From positions 75,027,040 through 75,091,039 of the forward strand of contig CM059193.1 of assembly GCA_030323885.1 (NCBI GenBank): a DNA stretch of 64,000 nucleotides, read 5' to 3'. Below, piece after piece: positions 33,641-43,659 of this stretch. The notes under the pieces were generated by a model that saw only the letters and a program-made list of their open reading frames with translations, searched no databases and was not told the DNA's origin. Position numbers and translations under genes: made by a program. The number at the start of each line of letters is the position of its first letter. Position 1 is the stretch's first letter. This stretch comes from Branchipolynoe longqiensis. Lineage: Eukaryota; Annelida; Polychaeta; Phyllodocida; Polynoidae.

Positions 33641-34264
33641 GGTGTAATGACGATTTATGATGTCATAGACGGATGAAGAATGCTTTGCGGCTTCATGTCA
33701 GTAATCAGACCCCATGCACTGCCCGACCTCAAGGTCGTGGTGATGGCAGCAGTCCATGAGACTTTGCGTCTAGACAATGTCTAGACGGTCGCTATCACAG
33801 CCGCCAGACAAGATCTGGGTGTAGTTCACATGCACTCTGCATACTGATAACTTTTGTCTGTACGAAATCTGGATATGAACATCATCTGTAGATGAATTCA
33901 GGTTCCGTGTAGGAGGTTGTTATACTCGTGACTTTAGTGTGGCTATGTATACTTAAGCCTGTGTCACTTGGTTCTACGAGTACAAACAACAGCGCATGGG
34001 ACGATTGTTTAGTTGTATCCGCAACAGTCTAACGATTGTAAAGGAGCTATGAGCCTATATCGAAGCATCCTAACGTACCTTTGTTGAAACTATGGTATAA
34101 GGATGGTACGCGATGTCATTGGTGAGATTATGAACATCGTCGTATAGATGTAACACTAAAACACGGTACAAGGAATGCTAAGTTGAATATGGTAGAACAA
34201 AACACAGGAAACGGCAACCGATTGGACCGAAGTGAACGGTAGCACGGCATGTGACCCAGGCATC

Positions 34265-34998
34265 CTGGATGTGAGACCTGAGCATGCTGTCATGGCCGCC
34301 TCCACGTGGCGTGACGTCAGCACTCAATCCTGCAGAATATTATGCCTGGATCGTGGCGTTTGTGAAGGGGATGGCTCCGAGGACTGATCCATGATTGATA
34401 TGTGCATCCGTTTGCAAGGTAGCCAGGCCACGGTTAATCCGACGTCCGTAGCCTCGGTTTCCATATCCGTGCACTAAATGATTGCATGTGAGGGTCTGCC
34501 CGATCCTTTGTTCGAACAGGTGGAGTTATTTTGGCGTAGATTAATCGGTATAGCCACTGACTTTGTCCTAGGTTTAGTTTTAAGAGTGTCCCGGGAACCA
34601 GGTCCATGACGACCGGCGTCAACAAAGGGAGCTGCAGTTAAGGGAAACCGAGGTTGAACGGTAGTGTGTCGTACAACAGACCTCCTCCAAGAATCATCGA
34701 GCAAGGTGTCATGGCCGCCTCCACGTGGTGTGACGTCAGCATTCATTTTCCAGGGCGTAGTAGACCCGAAAAACGACACTCTACGTTTTTTAAAGACGAT
34801 CGATCCAAGGATCGATCCGTCACAGACATCGACCATCCATTTGTTTAGGTAGCCAGTTACGGTTAAGCTGACATTCGTAGCTCGATTTTTGTATCCGTGC
34901 GTTGTGGTTGTCGTGTCCAGGGCTCGCGCCGGTTCTTTGTTCAACCAACACAAGCAGTTATTTTGTTAGATTAATCGGGGTAGCCACTGACTTCGACC
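34265..34998. repeat. 310-bp direct repeat pair in the YR element
   Basis: The order GTCATGGCCGCCTCCACGTG, GTGACGTCAGCA, AAGGTAGCCAG-CACGGTTAA, TTTGTTCGAACA-like and TAATCGG-TAGCCACTGAC is seen twice, from about 34290 and about 34708, roughly 418 bases apart. The copies are diverged. Confidence 0.8.
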
Positions 34999-35081
34999 CA
35001 CCTTATGCTTGTCGGTCCAGAGTTTTTCTCTCGATCCTTAAATCGTGGATTCTTATCGATCGTCATCTTGTTGACTTAAAA

Positions 35082-35319
35082 CAAATCCAAAGGAGAGAAC
35101 ACGTCCTGCCGATCGAAAGGCTCTGGTCGAAGTGTCTATAGAGTGTCTATAGAGAAAATGCGCCACATCTCGTTATGCAAATTTACAGAAGATGGCGCCA
35201 CAGTCGGAGCATTTATTATTAAGCAGGACACTATAGATGGCGCCACCAGTCGCCTCAATGTTTAGTATGTACTTTTTCTTGCGGGTTAAATTACCGATGT
35301 TGAAATCAACATCCACAAT
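35082..35319 (-). repeat. Split direct repeat, A1 copy (238 bp)
   Basis: Outer 5' repeat of the element on the minus strand. It is apparently identical to 31363-31600 and is followed by GTACCAAACAAC of the host SINE tail. Confidence 0.95.
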
Positions 35320-35404
35320 GTACCAAACAACAACAATAAATAATGTGACTTAGTGTGATGTCGGGTCATGGTGCCGGTGATATGGTCTCGCTGTGGGGCA
35401 GCAA
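35320..35404 (+). mobile_element. Host SINE tail and a short family A fragment
   Basis: GTACCAAACAACAACAAT continues the SINE tail split by the YR element. Then comes a short family A body fragment (GTCGGGTCATGGTGCCGGTG to TATTAAGTCACC). Confidence 0.65.
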
Positions 35405-36010
35405 TATTAAGTCACCAATAAGTTCACCAAATTCATTACCTTCAATAACTTCACCAATTTCACTACCTTCAATAATTTCAGCAACTTCACTACCTTCAAA
35501 TACTTCACCAACTTCACGACCTTCAATAACGTCAATAATGTCACTGGCTTCAATACCGTCACCAACTTCATTACCTTCAATGACTTCACCAACTTCACTA
35601 ACTTCAATAAATTGACCAACTTCACTAACTTCAATAAATTGACCAACTTTACTACCTTCAATAACTTCAGCAACTTCATTACCTTCAATAACTTCAGCAA
35701 CGTCATTACATGCAATGACTTCACCAACTTCACTACGTTCAATGACATCAAAATCTTAACTACATTCATAGACTTCAATCATTTGATTACCTTCAATAAA
35801 TCCACCAACTTCATTACCTTCAATAACTCCACCAATTTCATTCCCTTCAATAGATTCACCAAGTACACTACCATGAAGTTTTCAATACCTTCACCAGCTT
35901 CCTTTAACTTCCCTGCCATCACCAACTTCACTAGCTCTATCAACTTCAATAACTTCACTACTTTCATTAGCATTACAGCTAATTGTACCTTACCTACCTT
36001 CGTATATATA
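35405..36010. repeat. ACTTCA-rich minisatellite
   Basis: Units of 15 to 30 bases made of CAATAACTTCACC, AACTTCACTACCTT and variants run for about 560 bases. Thr/Ser/Phe and Leu/Val/Lys frames are artefacts. Confidence 0.9.
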
Positions 36011-36284
36011 TACCTAAGTTCACTTTCACCTACTTCAAACCTAACCTAGTTTTAGGGCTTTTTTTCCTTTTGTTGGGATTTCTTGTATTTCCAACCTCTA
36101 AGGTAATATCAGGACGGAATACTCAACTCCAATAACTGTAAATCTAGCAACACCAACAGGTCTACACTATGCTGCCAACATCAGACAGAACTCGTAAATA
36201 CAATACTCAGCAATTTAAAGATATGGAAACATTATGGTCCTCCCCCCCACTTCCAGGCGAGTGACATAACAAGGCTACCAAACT
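36011..36284. other. Unassigned DNA
   Basis: It includes a short family A-like fragment (CCTCTAAGGTAATATCAGG, about 36098-36118). Otherwise nothing is seen. Confidence 0.4.
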
Positions 36285-36425
36285 ACTAGTAATGATGATA
36301 ATGATAATGATACTACTACTGATATTAATAATAATGATGACGATAATGGTAATGGGAATGAGAATGACAATCGCAATCGCAATGACAATGACACTTATAA
36401 TATTAATAATAAAGAAAAAAGAACA
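36285..36425. repeat. AATGATGATA-type microsatellite
   Basis: Irregular AATGAT, AATAATGATG and AATGGGAATG units run here. Confidence 0.85.
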
Positions 36426-36912
36426 ACAACAAACGAAGGACACTTAAAGACAGGCGGAAGAAATGTCCTGTTCTTTTTTTTGGTTATTTTTAAAGAATGC
36501 AATTGGGATTTTGCTGTGCTATCATTGCAAACAAAAAAAGCAAGCAAGAAAAGAACCCACAACCAATCCCCTGTTATCATGGAGAGCAGCAGCCTCGAAA
36601 TTCAGCTCATGTCAAGTCAGGGCTGACATCATGACATCAGCCGAGGCCAGTCTGAGATTAGATGGCGGTTTTAGGGACAATTTGTCCGCCATCAGAGGCG
36701 GAAGGAGTGTGTGACATGGATGTTCATGCTGATAGCACGGCCAGGGAAATTACTGGCATTAAAGCGACAAGTGCAGTATAAATAGAAGGGGAGACAAACA
36801 TATAGGTATGCCCGCCCGAGATAGTGAGCAGCTCATGGGGTTAGCAAGGAAATCGAGACTATCAGGGTGAGTGAGAAGTGAATATGTCATGGGTAGTGCA
36901 TGTGGTATTGTG
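36426..36912. other. Unassigned DNA
   Basis: No gene recognised. Confidence 0.4.
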
Positions 36913-37247
36913 GTTGGTTGGTTATTGGAGGTTTTACATCCTGGCAATATCTAAGGTCATATCAGGACGGGTACCGACTCGTGACAGTGTACACTCATAG
37001 GAACTTTATAGTGCTGTCCCAGTGGGAAATCAGGATGTTGGCACCATGTGCTGAGATTCCACTCAGTCACATTATCCTGACACTGCGCTAACCAGTCCTT
37101 GCACTCTCCTATTAATGCCGAGCGGCAAGCTAGGAAACAGCAAGTGTCAATTTTATTATCCATTGGTTTGGCTGGACCGGGAACCAAACTCCCGATCTCC
37201 CCCAAGCAAGGCCCACGCTCTACCAATTCGGCCACCGTGCCCGGTTG
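36913..37247 (-). mobile_element. SINE family A
   Basis: Full-length minus-strand copy of the CGGTAGAGC head subtype (plus-strand CTACCAATTCGGCCACCGTG). The left side carries GTATTGTGG and the right side GTATTGTTG, a possible short target duplication. Confidence 0.9.
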
Positions 37248-37861
37248 TATTGTTGTAGTTGTGATGGTGTAACTGACAGATAAACATGTAGATTACTAAT
37301 TTGAAGGTTTTTATTAAAGGAGATATGGCATACCTAGCTTCGTCTTTGGCAAAACTGCGATAGGGCAATGAGTACGAGAACCAGGAAAACCCCCTCTCCC
37401 CTGTGGTAAATAAATTAAATTACATGTGCCTTGTTCATTTATCCATTATGCATTATATAACAGATATATATATATAGCCTATATATATTTATATATGTGC
37501 TATGCATTATGTGATGAGGATTACAAAGCTACTGCCATATATAGCACTACCTATTGAGGAAGTCCTGCAACACTGCCTGGCTTATTTGGATTCGCAAAAT
37601 GGAGTATACACTCCATGTAAATATAATATATATAATATATATATGTGTATATATATATATATATGTATATATGTAAGCTTCCCATTGAGACGGAAATGGA
37701 ATGGAGGATACAATCTTTATTTCCACATTAATCAATCAGTAATCGGTATCTGGCTGAAATTAAAAGTCGCGGCAGTCTGCCATTATGGCAGAGAGAGAGT
37801 GAACAGCCGGCGAGCGGCAACAGATTATATACGAGCGGGTGCCGCTGCTAGTGGAATGACC
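37248..37861. other. Unassigned DNA with (TA)n runs
   Basis: (TA)n runs lie at about 37464-37495 and 37620-37672. No gene recognised. Confidence 0.4.
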
Positions 37862-37912
37862 GCCCCCCCCCCCCCCCACCCGATTCGCCGAACCGGAGGG
37901 GGGGGGGGGGGT
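37862..37912. repeat. Adjacent poly-C and poly-G tracts
   Basis: About 15 C are followed by a 20-base spacer with CGATTCGCCGAACCGG and then about 14 G. The two tracts can pair as a hairpin. Confidence 0.85.
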
Positions 37913-37932
37913 GCGGGCAGCGCCATGCGTTA

Positions 37933-38500
37933 AGGCCCTGTCACACTACGACGCTTCTCGCCGCCGAGAAATATCGAGACACGCTGGCGGCGCGTTATGA
38001 GCATGTTGGTACACGTCGGTACAAGTCGGTACACATCGGTACACTATCCTTGACGTTGACGATCGGCGGAGAAGCCGGTGTGCGTTATTGGTCGCCCAAG
38101 GTTTTAAGCGTGTCAAAAAAAATCCAAAGACCGGCAGCGCGCGCAAATATATGGGTAAGGACGTTAGGCTGACGTCGAGCTCCGTTGGACGCGCCGGAAT
38201 AACGTTATGGGAAAGCTAGGCAGACGGCGCGCGCGGGTCGTCTCCACAAGTTGCGCCAAATCGTTGCTTTCTTGGTTTATGCCCTAGCAACATTTAAGGT
38301 TATATGAAGACGTCATGCCAAACTTCTTTTTTTTCCCCCCAACACATCGACACACATTGGCGCACACATGCTACTCACATGCTGCACCAATGTCCAATTT
38401 CCCCATATTTCCCCTAAATCTTTAACGTTTCTCGACGCTTAAAATTTTATTTTCAATGCTGACGGGTCTCCGGGAGAAGCGTCGTAGTGTGACAGGGCCT
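37933..38500. mobile_element. CpG-rich fold-back MITE, copy 2
   Basis: It has the same ends as 24428-25279 (AGGCCCTGTCACACTACGAC and its inverse). TTA flanks both sides (37930-37932 and 38501-38503). A 3-bp TTA/TAA target duplication is typical of PIF/Harbinger elements. The copy is shorter than the first and carries a SINE A fragment near 38283-38320 (CCTAGCAACATTTAAGG). Confidence 0.85.
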
Positions 38501-38738
38501 TTACTTACATCGGCATATACGTAGTATATACGTCGGTATATTATGTGCGGATTCCAGTGACTCTGGTGTGTATAACATTACATATCAATGACGTCCCTCC
38601 ACTGCCTGCATGTCTGTCTGTTTGTCCCGCCCTACGCTTGACTGCCAACGTGCTATATCAGGCATGAGAGAATTACAGGCGGTAGGAGTGTGTGTGCGCG
38701 TGTGTGTGCGCACGGACACGTGTGTAGAAGGGGTTATC
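38501..38738. other. Unassigned DNA
   Basis: A GTGTGTGCGCG run lies at about 38687-38722. Nothing else seen. Confidence 0.35.
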
Positions 38739-38741
38739 TAA

Positions 38742-39315
38742 AGCCGTGTTCACACGGGCAAGTTTAGGCCGAACTAGATAAGGCGAACTAGATGAGGCAA
38801 ACTAGTGTCGTGTCCACACACGGAGCGGTTTAAGGCGGAAATCGATATCTGCACATGAGCAAATCCAGACTAACCAGCGCCAGTTTCGCTTAGTCGACGT
38901 CGGCACGAGAGAGTGTGGGTTCGACCTAGATCTGTTTTGACTGAATCGTATTGTTTTGGAACGGTCAAAACTTCTGCTGGGCAGTGAAACCCTAAAAATA
39001 AATGATGAACAAAATATATATGCACAGCTAGCAGTTTCATAGAGCAAATTTACCGGAAAGTCAACAAATTCAGGTCTCGACTGTGACGTGCTTAAGCCGC
39101 TTCAAGTAAACCACTTGGGTTCACACGGGCGATATAAGTCGAATCATAAAATTTGGTTCATATAAACCACCTACACAAGTGGTTTATAAAATCCGAATAA
39201 TATGATTCAAATCAGCCCTAAACCGCCTCAGCCGTGCGTTCACATGCCAAATGTGAGCCAAACTAGGCAAGGCGATTTATATGAGTCGACGTAACTGCCC
39301 CGTGTGAACACGGCT
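38742..39315. mobile_element. PIF/Harbinger-like MITE
   Basis: Ends AGCCGTGTTCACACGGGC and CCCCGTGTGAACACGGCT are inverted repeats, and TAA flanks both sides (38739-38741 and 39316-39318). Subterminal repeats of the type GGTTCACACGGGCGATATAA occur inside. It has no frame. Confidence 0.85.
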
Positions 39316-39316
39316 T

Positions 39317-39595
39317 AAGTTGGTTGGTCGTTGGAGCATTATATCCTTAGCTAAATACAAGGTCTCATCTGGACCAATACCAACTTGCGACAGTGCACAT
39401 TTATGGAGACTTTATACTACTGCCCCACTGGGATAGACAAATCCACCAGCATCATGACATCAACATCCCACTCAGTCAGATTATCCTGACACTGAACCAA
39501 CCAGTCCTTGCCCTTTCCTAATAACGCCGAGCGCCTGGCTAGGAAGCGACAAGTATCAATGTTGTGTAAGTCATTGGTTTGACTCGACCTGGGGT
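39317..39595 (-). mobile_element. SINE family A, 5' truncated
   Basis: Tail and body on the minus strand, ending before the head at GACTCGACCTGGGG. It abuts the MITE. Confidence 0.85.
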
Positions 39596-39837
39596 TATGT
39601 AAAGAGATGTGGCTGGTCCCCCAGGTGTTTGAACCGACCAGCGCAAGCTGACCCCCATCACACACTGCGGCCGCAGGGGAGCTGAGGACAGCTCGCCCAA
39701 GGAGCCTGATGCCATCAGTGTAGGAGCTACTCACCGGGTGCCCAGAGGACACGTGACCTGTCATGAGGTTAACCTGCTGCACCAACAGAAGTCCTACCTG
39801 CATTCACTGCTCGACCCCTACCCTTCTCCCATTCCCC
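39596..39837. other. Unassigned DNA
   Basis: No recognised feature. Confidence 0.35.
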
Positions 39838-40165
39838 CTCCACCCTCCACCCTACACCCTCCACCCTCCACCCTCCACCCTCCACCCTCCAACTTCCACC
39901 CTCCACCCTCCACCCTCCACCCTCCACCCTCCACCCTCTAGCTTCCACCCTCCACCCTCCACTCCACTCCACCCTCCACCCTCCACCCTCCACCCTCCAC
40001 CCTCTAGCTTCCACCCTCCATCCACCCTCCACCCTCTCCTCCACCCTCCACCCTCCACCCTCCAGCTTCCACCCTCCACCCTCCACCCTCCACCTCACTC
40101 CACCTCCACCCTCCACCCTCCACCCTCCACCCTCCACCTTCCACCCTCCACCCTCCACCTTCCAT
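39838..40165. repeat. CACCCTC heptamer array
   Basis: About 45 units of CACCCTC with a few CAGCTTC or CACTCCA variants. The units AGCTTCCACCCTCCACCCTC recur as a longer period. Frames on both strands are artefacts. Confidence 0.95.
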
Positions 40166-40174
40166 CTCCACAGC

Positions 40175-40510
40175 GAACCTGGTGGCTGAATCAGTGAGAG
40201 CGCATCTTTCCTGTGTAGAAGGTAGGGAGTTTTAAAAACGCGGCCAAGTGAATCCAAAGACTTACCAAATTTATACCTTTATGCTACCTAGCTTGGTGCT
40301 CGGCATTAGTGGGATATAAGCAAGGACTGGTTACCTCCGTGTGATGATAATCTGACTGAGTTGGAACGTGGCTCATACTGCTGGTGGTCTGGTCTCACAG
40401 TGGGGCAACACTACAAAGTCATCATGAGTGCCCACTGTCATCATTTGGTACTCGTCCTGAGATGACCTTAGATGTTGCCAGAATGTAAAACCCCAACGAA
40501 CAAGCAAACC
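40175..40510 (+). mobile_element. SINE family A, diverged
   Basis: Head AACCTGGTGGCTGAATCAG and tail ATGACCTTAGATGTTGCC. Divergence from the other copies is high. Confidence 0.85.
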
Positions 40511-40621
40511 ACCCTTCCCATCCCCACGGCGCCACTGCCCCCCCCCCCCGCCCCTATGTACCGCACACTTCCCCGGACCGACCCCCTTCCCACTCCAATC
40601 CTACCCCCTCTCCCCCTTCCC

Positions 40622-40962
40622 ACCAGACGGGGTGGCCGAATGAGTTAGAGCGCTCGTCTCCCATGCTGGTAGATCGTGGGGTCGTGGGTTCGAACCATGG
40701 TCGAGTCAAACCAATGACTTAAAAATTGATACTTATCACTTCCTAGCCAGGCGCTCGGCATTAATAGGATAGGGCAGGGACTGGTTGGCTCAGTGTCAGG
40801 ATAATGTGACTGAGTGGGATATCAGGTCATGGTGCCGGTGGCCTGGTTTTCAAGTGGGACAGCACTATAAAGTCGCCATGAGTGCGCACTGTCACAAGTC
40901 GGTACCCGTCCTGATATGACCTTAGATGTTGCTGGGACGTAAAACAACAACAAACAAACCTC
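40622..40962 (+). mobile_element. SINE family A, full length
   Basis: A clean copy with head ACGGGGTGGCCGAATGAG, B box GGGTTCGAACC and tail AAAACAACAACAAACAAAC. With the copy at 29544-29877 it defines the family well. Confidence 0.95.
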
Positions 40963-41341
40963 TCCCACTCCTACCACCCCCCCACCCCTCCACCTCGCCT
41001 TCCATTCTCCACGATGCCGGCTCCCGTTATGTAGGCGGCATATTCTTCAATTAGTAATGCGAGTAGGCCATTAAGAGTAACTTAGGAGCGGTTTGGCCAG
41101 AAAGGTCACACATTAAAAATATGCATTATTAATGAGGATGTAACTATGGAGGCGTGAAACTGAGGCATTATATGAGGTGCGTAGACAAATAATGGCCAGC
41201 AGTAATACTGCCATATATATTCTAGTAGGGTAGATGTGGCTGTGAATGGAGATTAATCGCTGGTACTGAGCTGCTATTTCCTTCTTAGTATTGGCTTAGG
41301 GAATTGAAGGCTTAGGGAATTGAAGGCTTAGGGAATTGAAA
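40963..41341. other. Unassigned DNA ending in an 18-bp triplet repeat
   Basis: GCTTAGGGAATTGAAG occurs three times in a row at about 41294-41341, ending where the LINE fragment begins. Confidence 0.5.
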
Positions 41342-41745
41342 CTTCCTACCCTTTCCTACAGAAGGAAAAGAAGTGACATAATTGAAGTATCTAAAATGTT
41401 GAAAGGTTTTGATCAGATAGATATGAACCAATTTTTCACCTTGAATAAAAGAGAAGGCATTCGGGGGCCATACTCTCAAACTAGTAAAACCCAGAGCCAT
41501 TTCAAAGTTAAGGCATTAGGCAACACAGTTTCTCAAACAGGATCATAAATATACGGAACAGTCTCCAACAAAATGTTATTGATGACAACTCAATAAATTC
41601 ATTCAAGAACAGATTAGAAAAAGCATGGGCTGATGATCCAGGGAAATTTGAGCCCTTATTAACCACATGCTACTAATTATTCCTTGTGTTGCATATTTAC
41701 TTGCACTCAAGCAAAAATGAGAGGCAAATAAGTGTTCACATGTTA
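41342..41745 (+). pseudogene. CR1/L2-like LINE, C-terminal end and 3' tail
   Basis: The first frame reads LPTLSYRRKRSDIIEV and QFFTLNKREGIRG, then a stop. A second frame continues with NSFKNRLEKAWADDPGKF and a stop near 41676. The YRRxRGDMIEVYK...FF.....RG and NSFKNRLDKxW patterns are the known C-terminal ends of CR1/L2-group reverse transcriptases. The 3' tail ends AATGAGAGGCAAATAAGTGT. It is 5'-truncated and frameshifted. Confidence 0.8.
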
Positions 41746-41774
41746 TGGTATGGATAATTCATTATGGTACAGAT

Positions 41775-42160
41775 GCCGGCACGTTCAACTAGGGTCAACT
41801 ACGTTCAACTATGTTAGCCTCCACTAGGTTCACCTACGTCCACTAATGGCTATGTGACCAGGGCTTCCTCCAAGTATGCTAGAGTGTAGCGCACACTAGA
41901 GTATGCTAAAGTATGCTAGAGCACGCTAGAGTATCTTAGCATCACGGACGAAAATTCAGCCTCTAACTTAGGGCTCTTTTGAACATGTCCAAAAATTAAA
42001 TCGGACATCTTGGCTCACCTATGTTATTACCAAGTTAACATCACAGACAAGTATGGATGCCGGTACGTTCAACTACGTTCAACTACGTTCAACTACGTTC
42101 AACTACGTTCAACTACGTTCAACCACGTTCAACTACATTAGCCTCCACTATGTTGAACTA
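41775..42160. repeat. CAACTACGTT decamer array and relatives
   Basis: AACTACGTTC is repeated at least six times at 42067-42125, with a looser copy set at 41786-41840. A separate set of AGTATGCTAGAG units lies at 41873-41945. Confidence 0.85.
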
Positions 42161-42341
42161 CGACCACTGACGTATGTCACCGGGGCATCAAGGATTAGTG
42201 AAGTTTGTAGATTGTAGTGGACAGACGATGTCAGTCAACTAGAGAAGTGTGTGTATTGCTGGCTCACATTGGTTTGTATTGGTGGCTCGCACTGGTAGCT
42301 CACTGAGAACTGATGGGTAAGGTAGGATGCAGGTTATTTCT
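42161..42341. other. Unassigned DNA
   Basis: No feature recognised. Confidence 0.35.
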
Positions 42342-42353
42342 GGCAAAGAAAAA

Positions 42354-42711
42354 GTTGGTTTGTTTGTTGTTGTGTTACCTCCTAGCAACATCTAATGTCA
42401 TATCGTGACGAGTTCCGACTTGTGACAGTTTGCACTCATGGCAACTTTTATAGTGCTGCCCCACTTGGAGACCAGGCTGCCAGCACCAGGACCTGATATC
42501 CCACTCAGTCATATTAACCTGGCATTGAGCCAACCAGTCCTTGCCCTATCCTAATAATGCTGAGCACCAATATAGCAAGCAACAAGTATTCATTCTTATG
42601 TCATAGGTTTGACTGGACCAGGGCTCAAATCCACAAACTCATGGGTTCGGATCACCCGATCTCCCAAAACAGGAGAGGGACGCTCAACTCATTCGGCCAC
42701 CCCGTCTGGTC
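42354..42711 (-). mobile_element. SINE family A with target duplication
   Basis: Full-length minus-strand copy of the subtype with the additional GGAGATCGGG-like block. GGCAAAGAAAAA occurs at 42342-42353 and 42712-42723. Confidence 0.92.
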
Positions 42712-42903
42712 GGCAAAGAAAAAAACTGTGAAAGTTTTCTGACCAATCAGGTGAATGAATAGTGCACTCGTCCGTCCACCCGAGAACGAGTCCAAAGTGT
42801 GACGGGTAAGGAGGCACATTGTTCCCGCCAAATCAAACACAATGCTATCATTGCAACAAATCTTAAATGCCGGATTTACCGATAGGCTTGGCAGGCTGAA
42901 TCT

Positions 42904-43107
42904 TATAGCGAAATAGCGAGTGGTAGACAGGAAGTGTGAACACTTATTTGTCTCTCATTTTTGCTTGAGTGCAAGTAAATATGCAACACAAGGAATAATT
43001 AGTAGCAATGCTAGCATGTGGTGAATAAGGGGTCAAATTTCCCTGGATCATCAGCCCATGCTTTTTCTAATCTGTTCTTGAATGAATTTATGGTGAATAA
43101 TATTTTT
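42904..43107 (-). pseudogene. CR1/L2-like LINE, 3' end
   Basis: Minus-strand frame with NSFKNRLEKAWADDPGKF and a stop, then the tail GTGCAAGTAAATATGCAACA (plus strand) and AAATAAGTGTTCACACTTCC to TCGCTATTTCGCTATAAG. This is the most complete 3' end of the family and shows what SINE B1 borrowed. Confidence 0.85.
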
Positions 43108-43659
43108 GACACCGTCATAGGCGTTTGGGATCGGCCTTTAACGTCGCCATGAGTGCGCAATGTCACAAATCATACCCATCCTGATATGACCTTAGATGTT
43201 TCCAGGACGCACAACTCCAACAACCAACCAAACCAACTCGTTTAATTGTGACAAAACCAGGCCGATCTAGCGGCGTCGGCGTTCCACACCGGTAGCTCCC
43301 CTAATAGCATGCGTGGTCAATAGTGTTCCGTCTGAACGATTGATGCCTTCTGCAGGCATTCTCCATCTGGGCCGTGCCTCGGTGCCAATACTCGCCGACA
43401 GCTCCACTGCCATATTACCGCCATTCATCTCACACCTGGTCGATGCAAGTGATAATAATATTGGCTACAGTTTCGGAGGCGCGGCTTTGCATGGAGTTAT
43501 GTTGCTGTTGCGTTATTCTGTCTCATCACTCTTCCCGCTCATTTACACATGGTTGGCATCAGAACCCGCCGTTGTTGCATTAATAATCCATCAATCAAGT
43601 ACCGTTGCCAAACAATACTGTCCTCTGAATGTTGGTTGGTTGGTTGGTTGATTGGTTGA
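43108..43659 (+). mobile_element. SINE family A 3' fragment, then unassigned DNA
   Basis: 43142-43232 is the last part of a family A element (GTCGCCATGAGTGCGCAATG to AACAACCAACCA). 43240-43625 holds no recognised gene. (TTGGTTGG)n starts at about 43632. Confidence 0.7.

Larger units (their letters stand above)
31208..35316 (-). mobile_element. Tyrosine-recombinase-type retroelement with split direct repeats
   Basis: Read on the minus strand the order is A1 (35319-35082), interior, B1 (31718-31601), A2 (31600-31363), 37-bp spacer, B2 (31325-31208). A1 and A2 look identical over 238 bases, and B1 and B2 differ at about one base in 118. AAT stands at each of the three junctions (31205-31207, 31598-31600, 35317-35319). 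This A-interior-BAB order without a classical target duplication is the known architecture of Ngaro/PAT-type YR retrotransposons. The interior has no intact reverse transcriptase. A tandem of one full and one internally deleted DNA element is the alternative reading. Confidence 0.7.

Noticed and set aside
35355..36049. Phe/Thr/Asn-rich and Leu/Val/Lys-rich frames that look like repeat proteins
   Set aside because: The ACTTCA minisatellite is open on both strands with a period divisible by three.
39738..40257. Pro/His and Gly/Trp/Arg-rich frames
   Set aside because: Translations of the CACCCTC heptamer array in all frames.
41745..42904. A single transposon bounded by the inverted LINE ends at 41342 and 42904
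   Set aside because: The two ends are independently truncated LINE copies of different length in opposite orientation, with a SINE and a decamer array between them.
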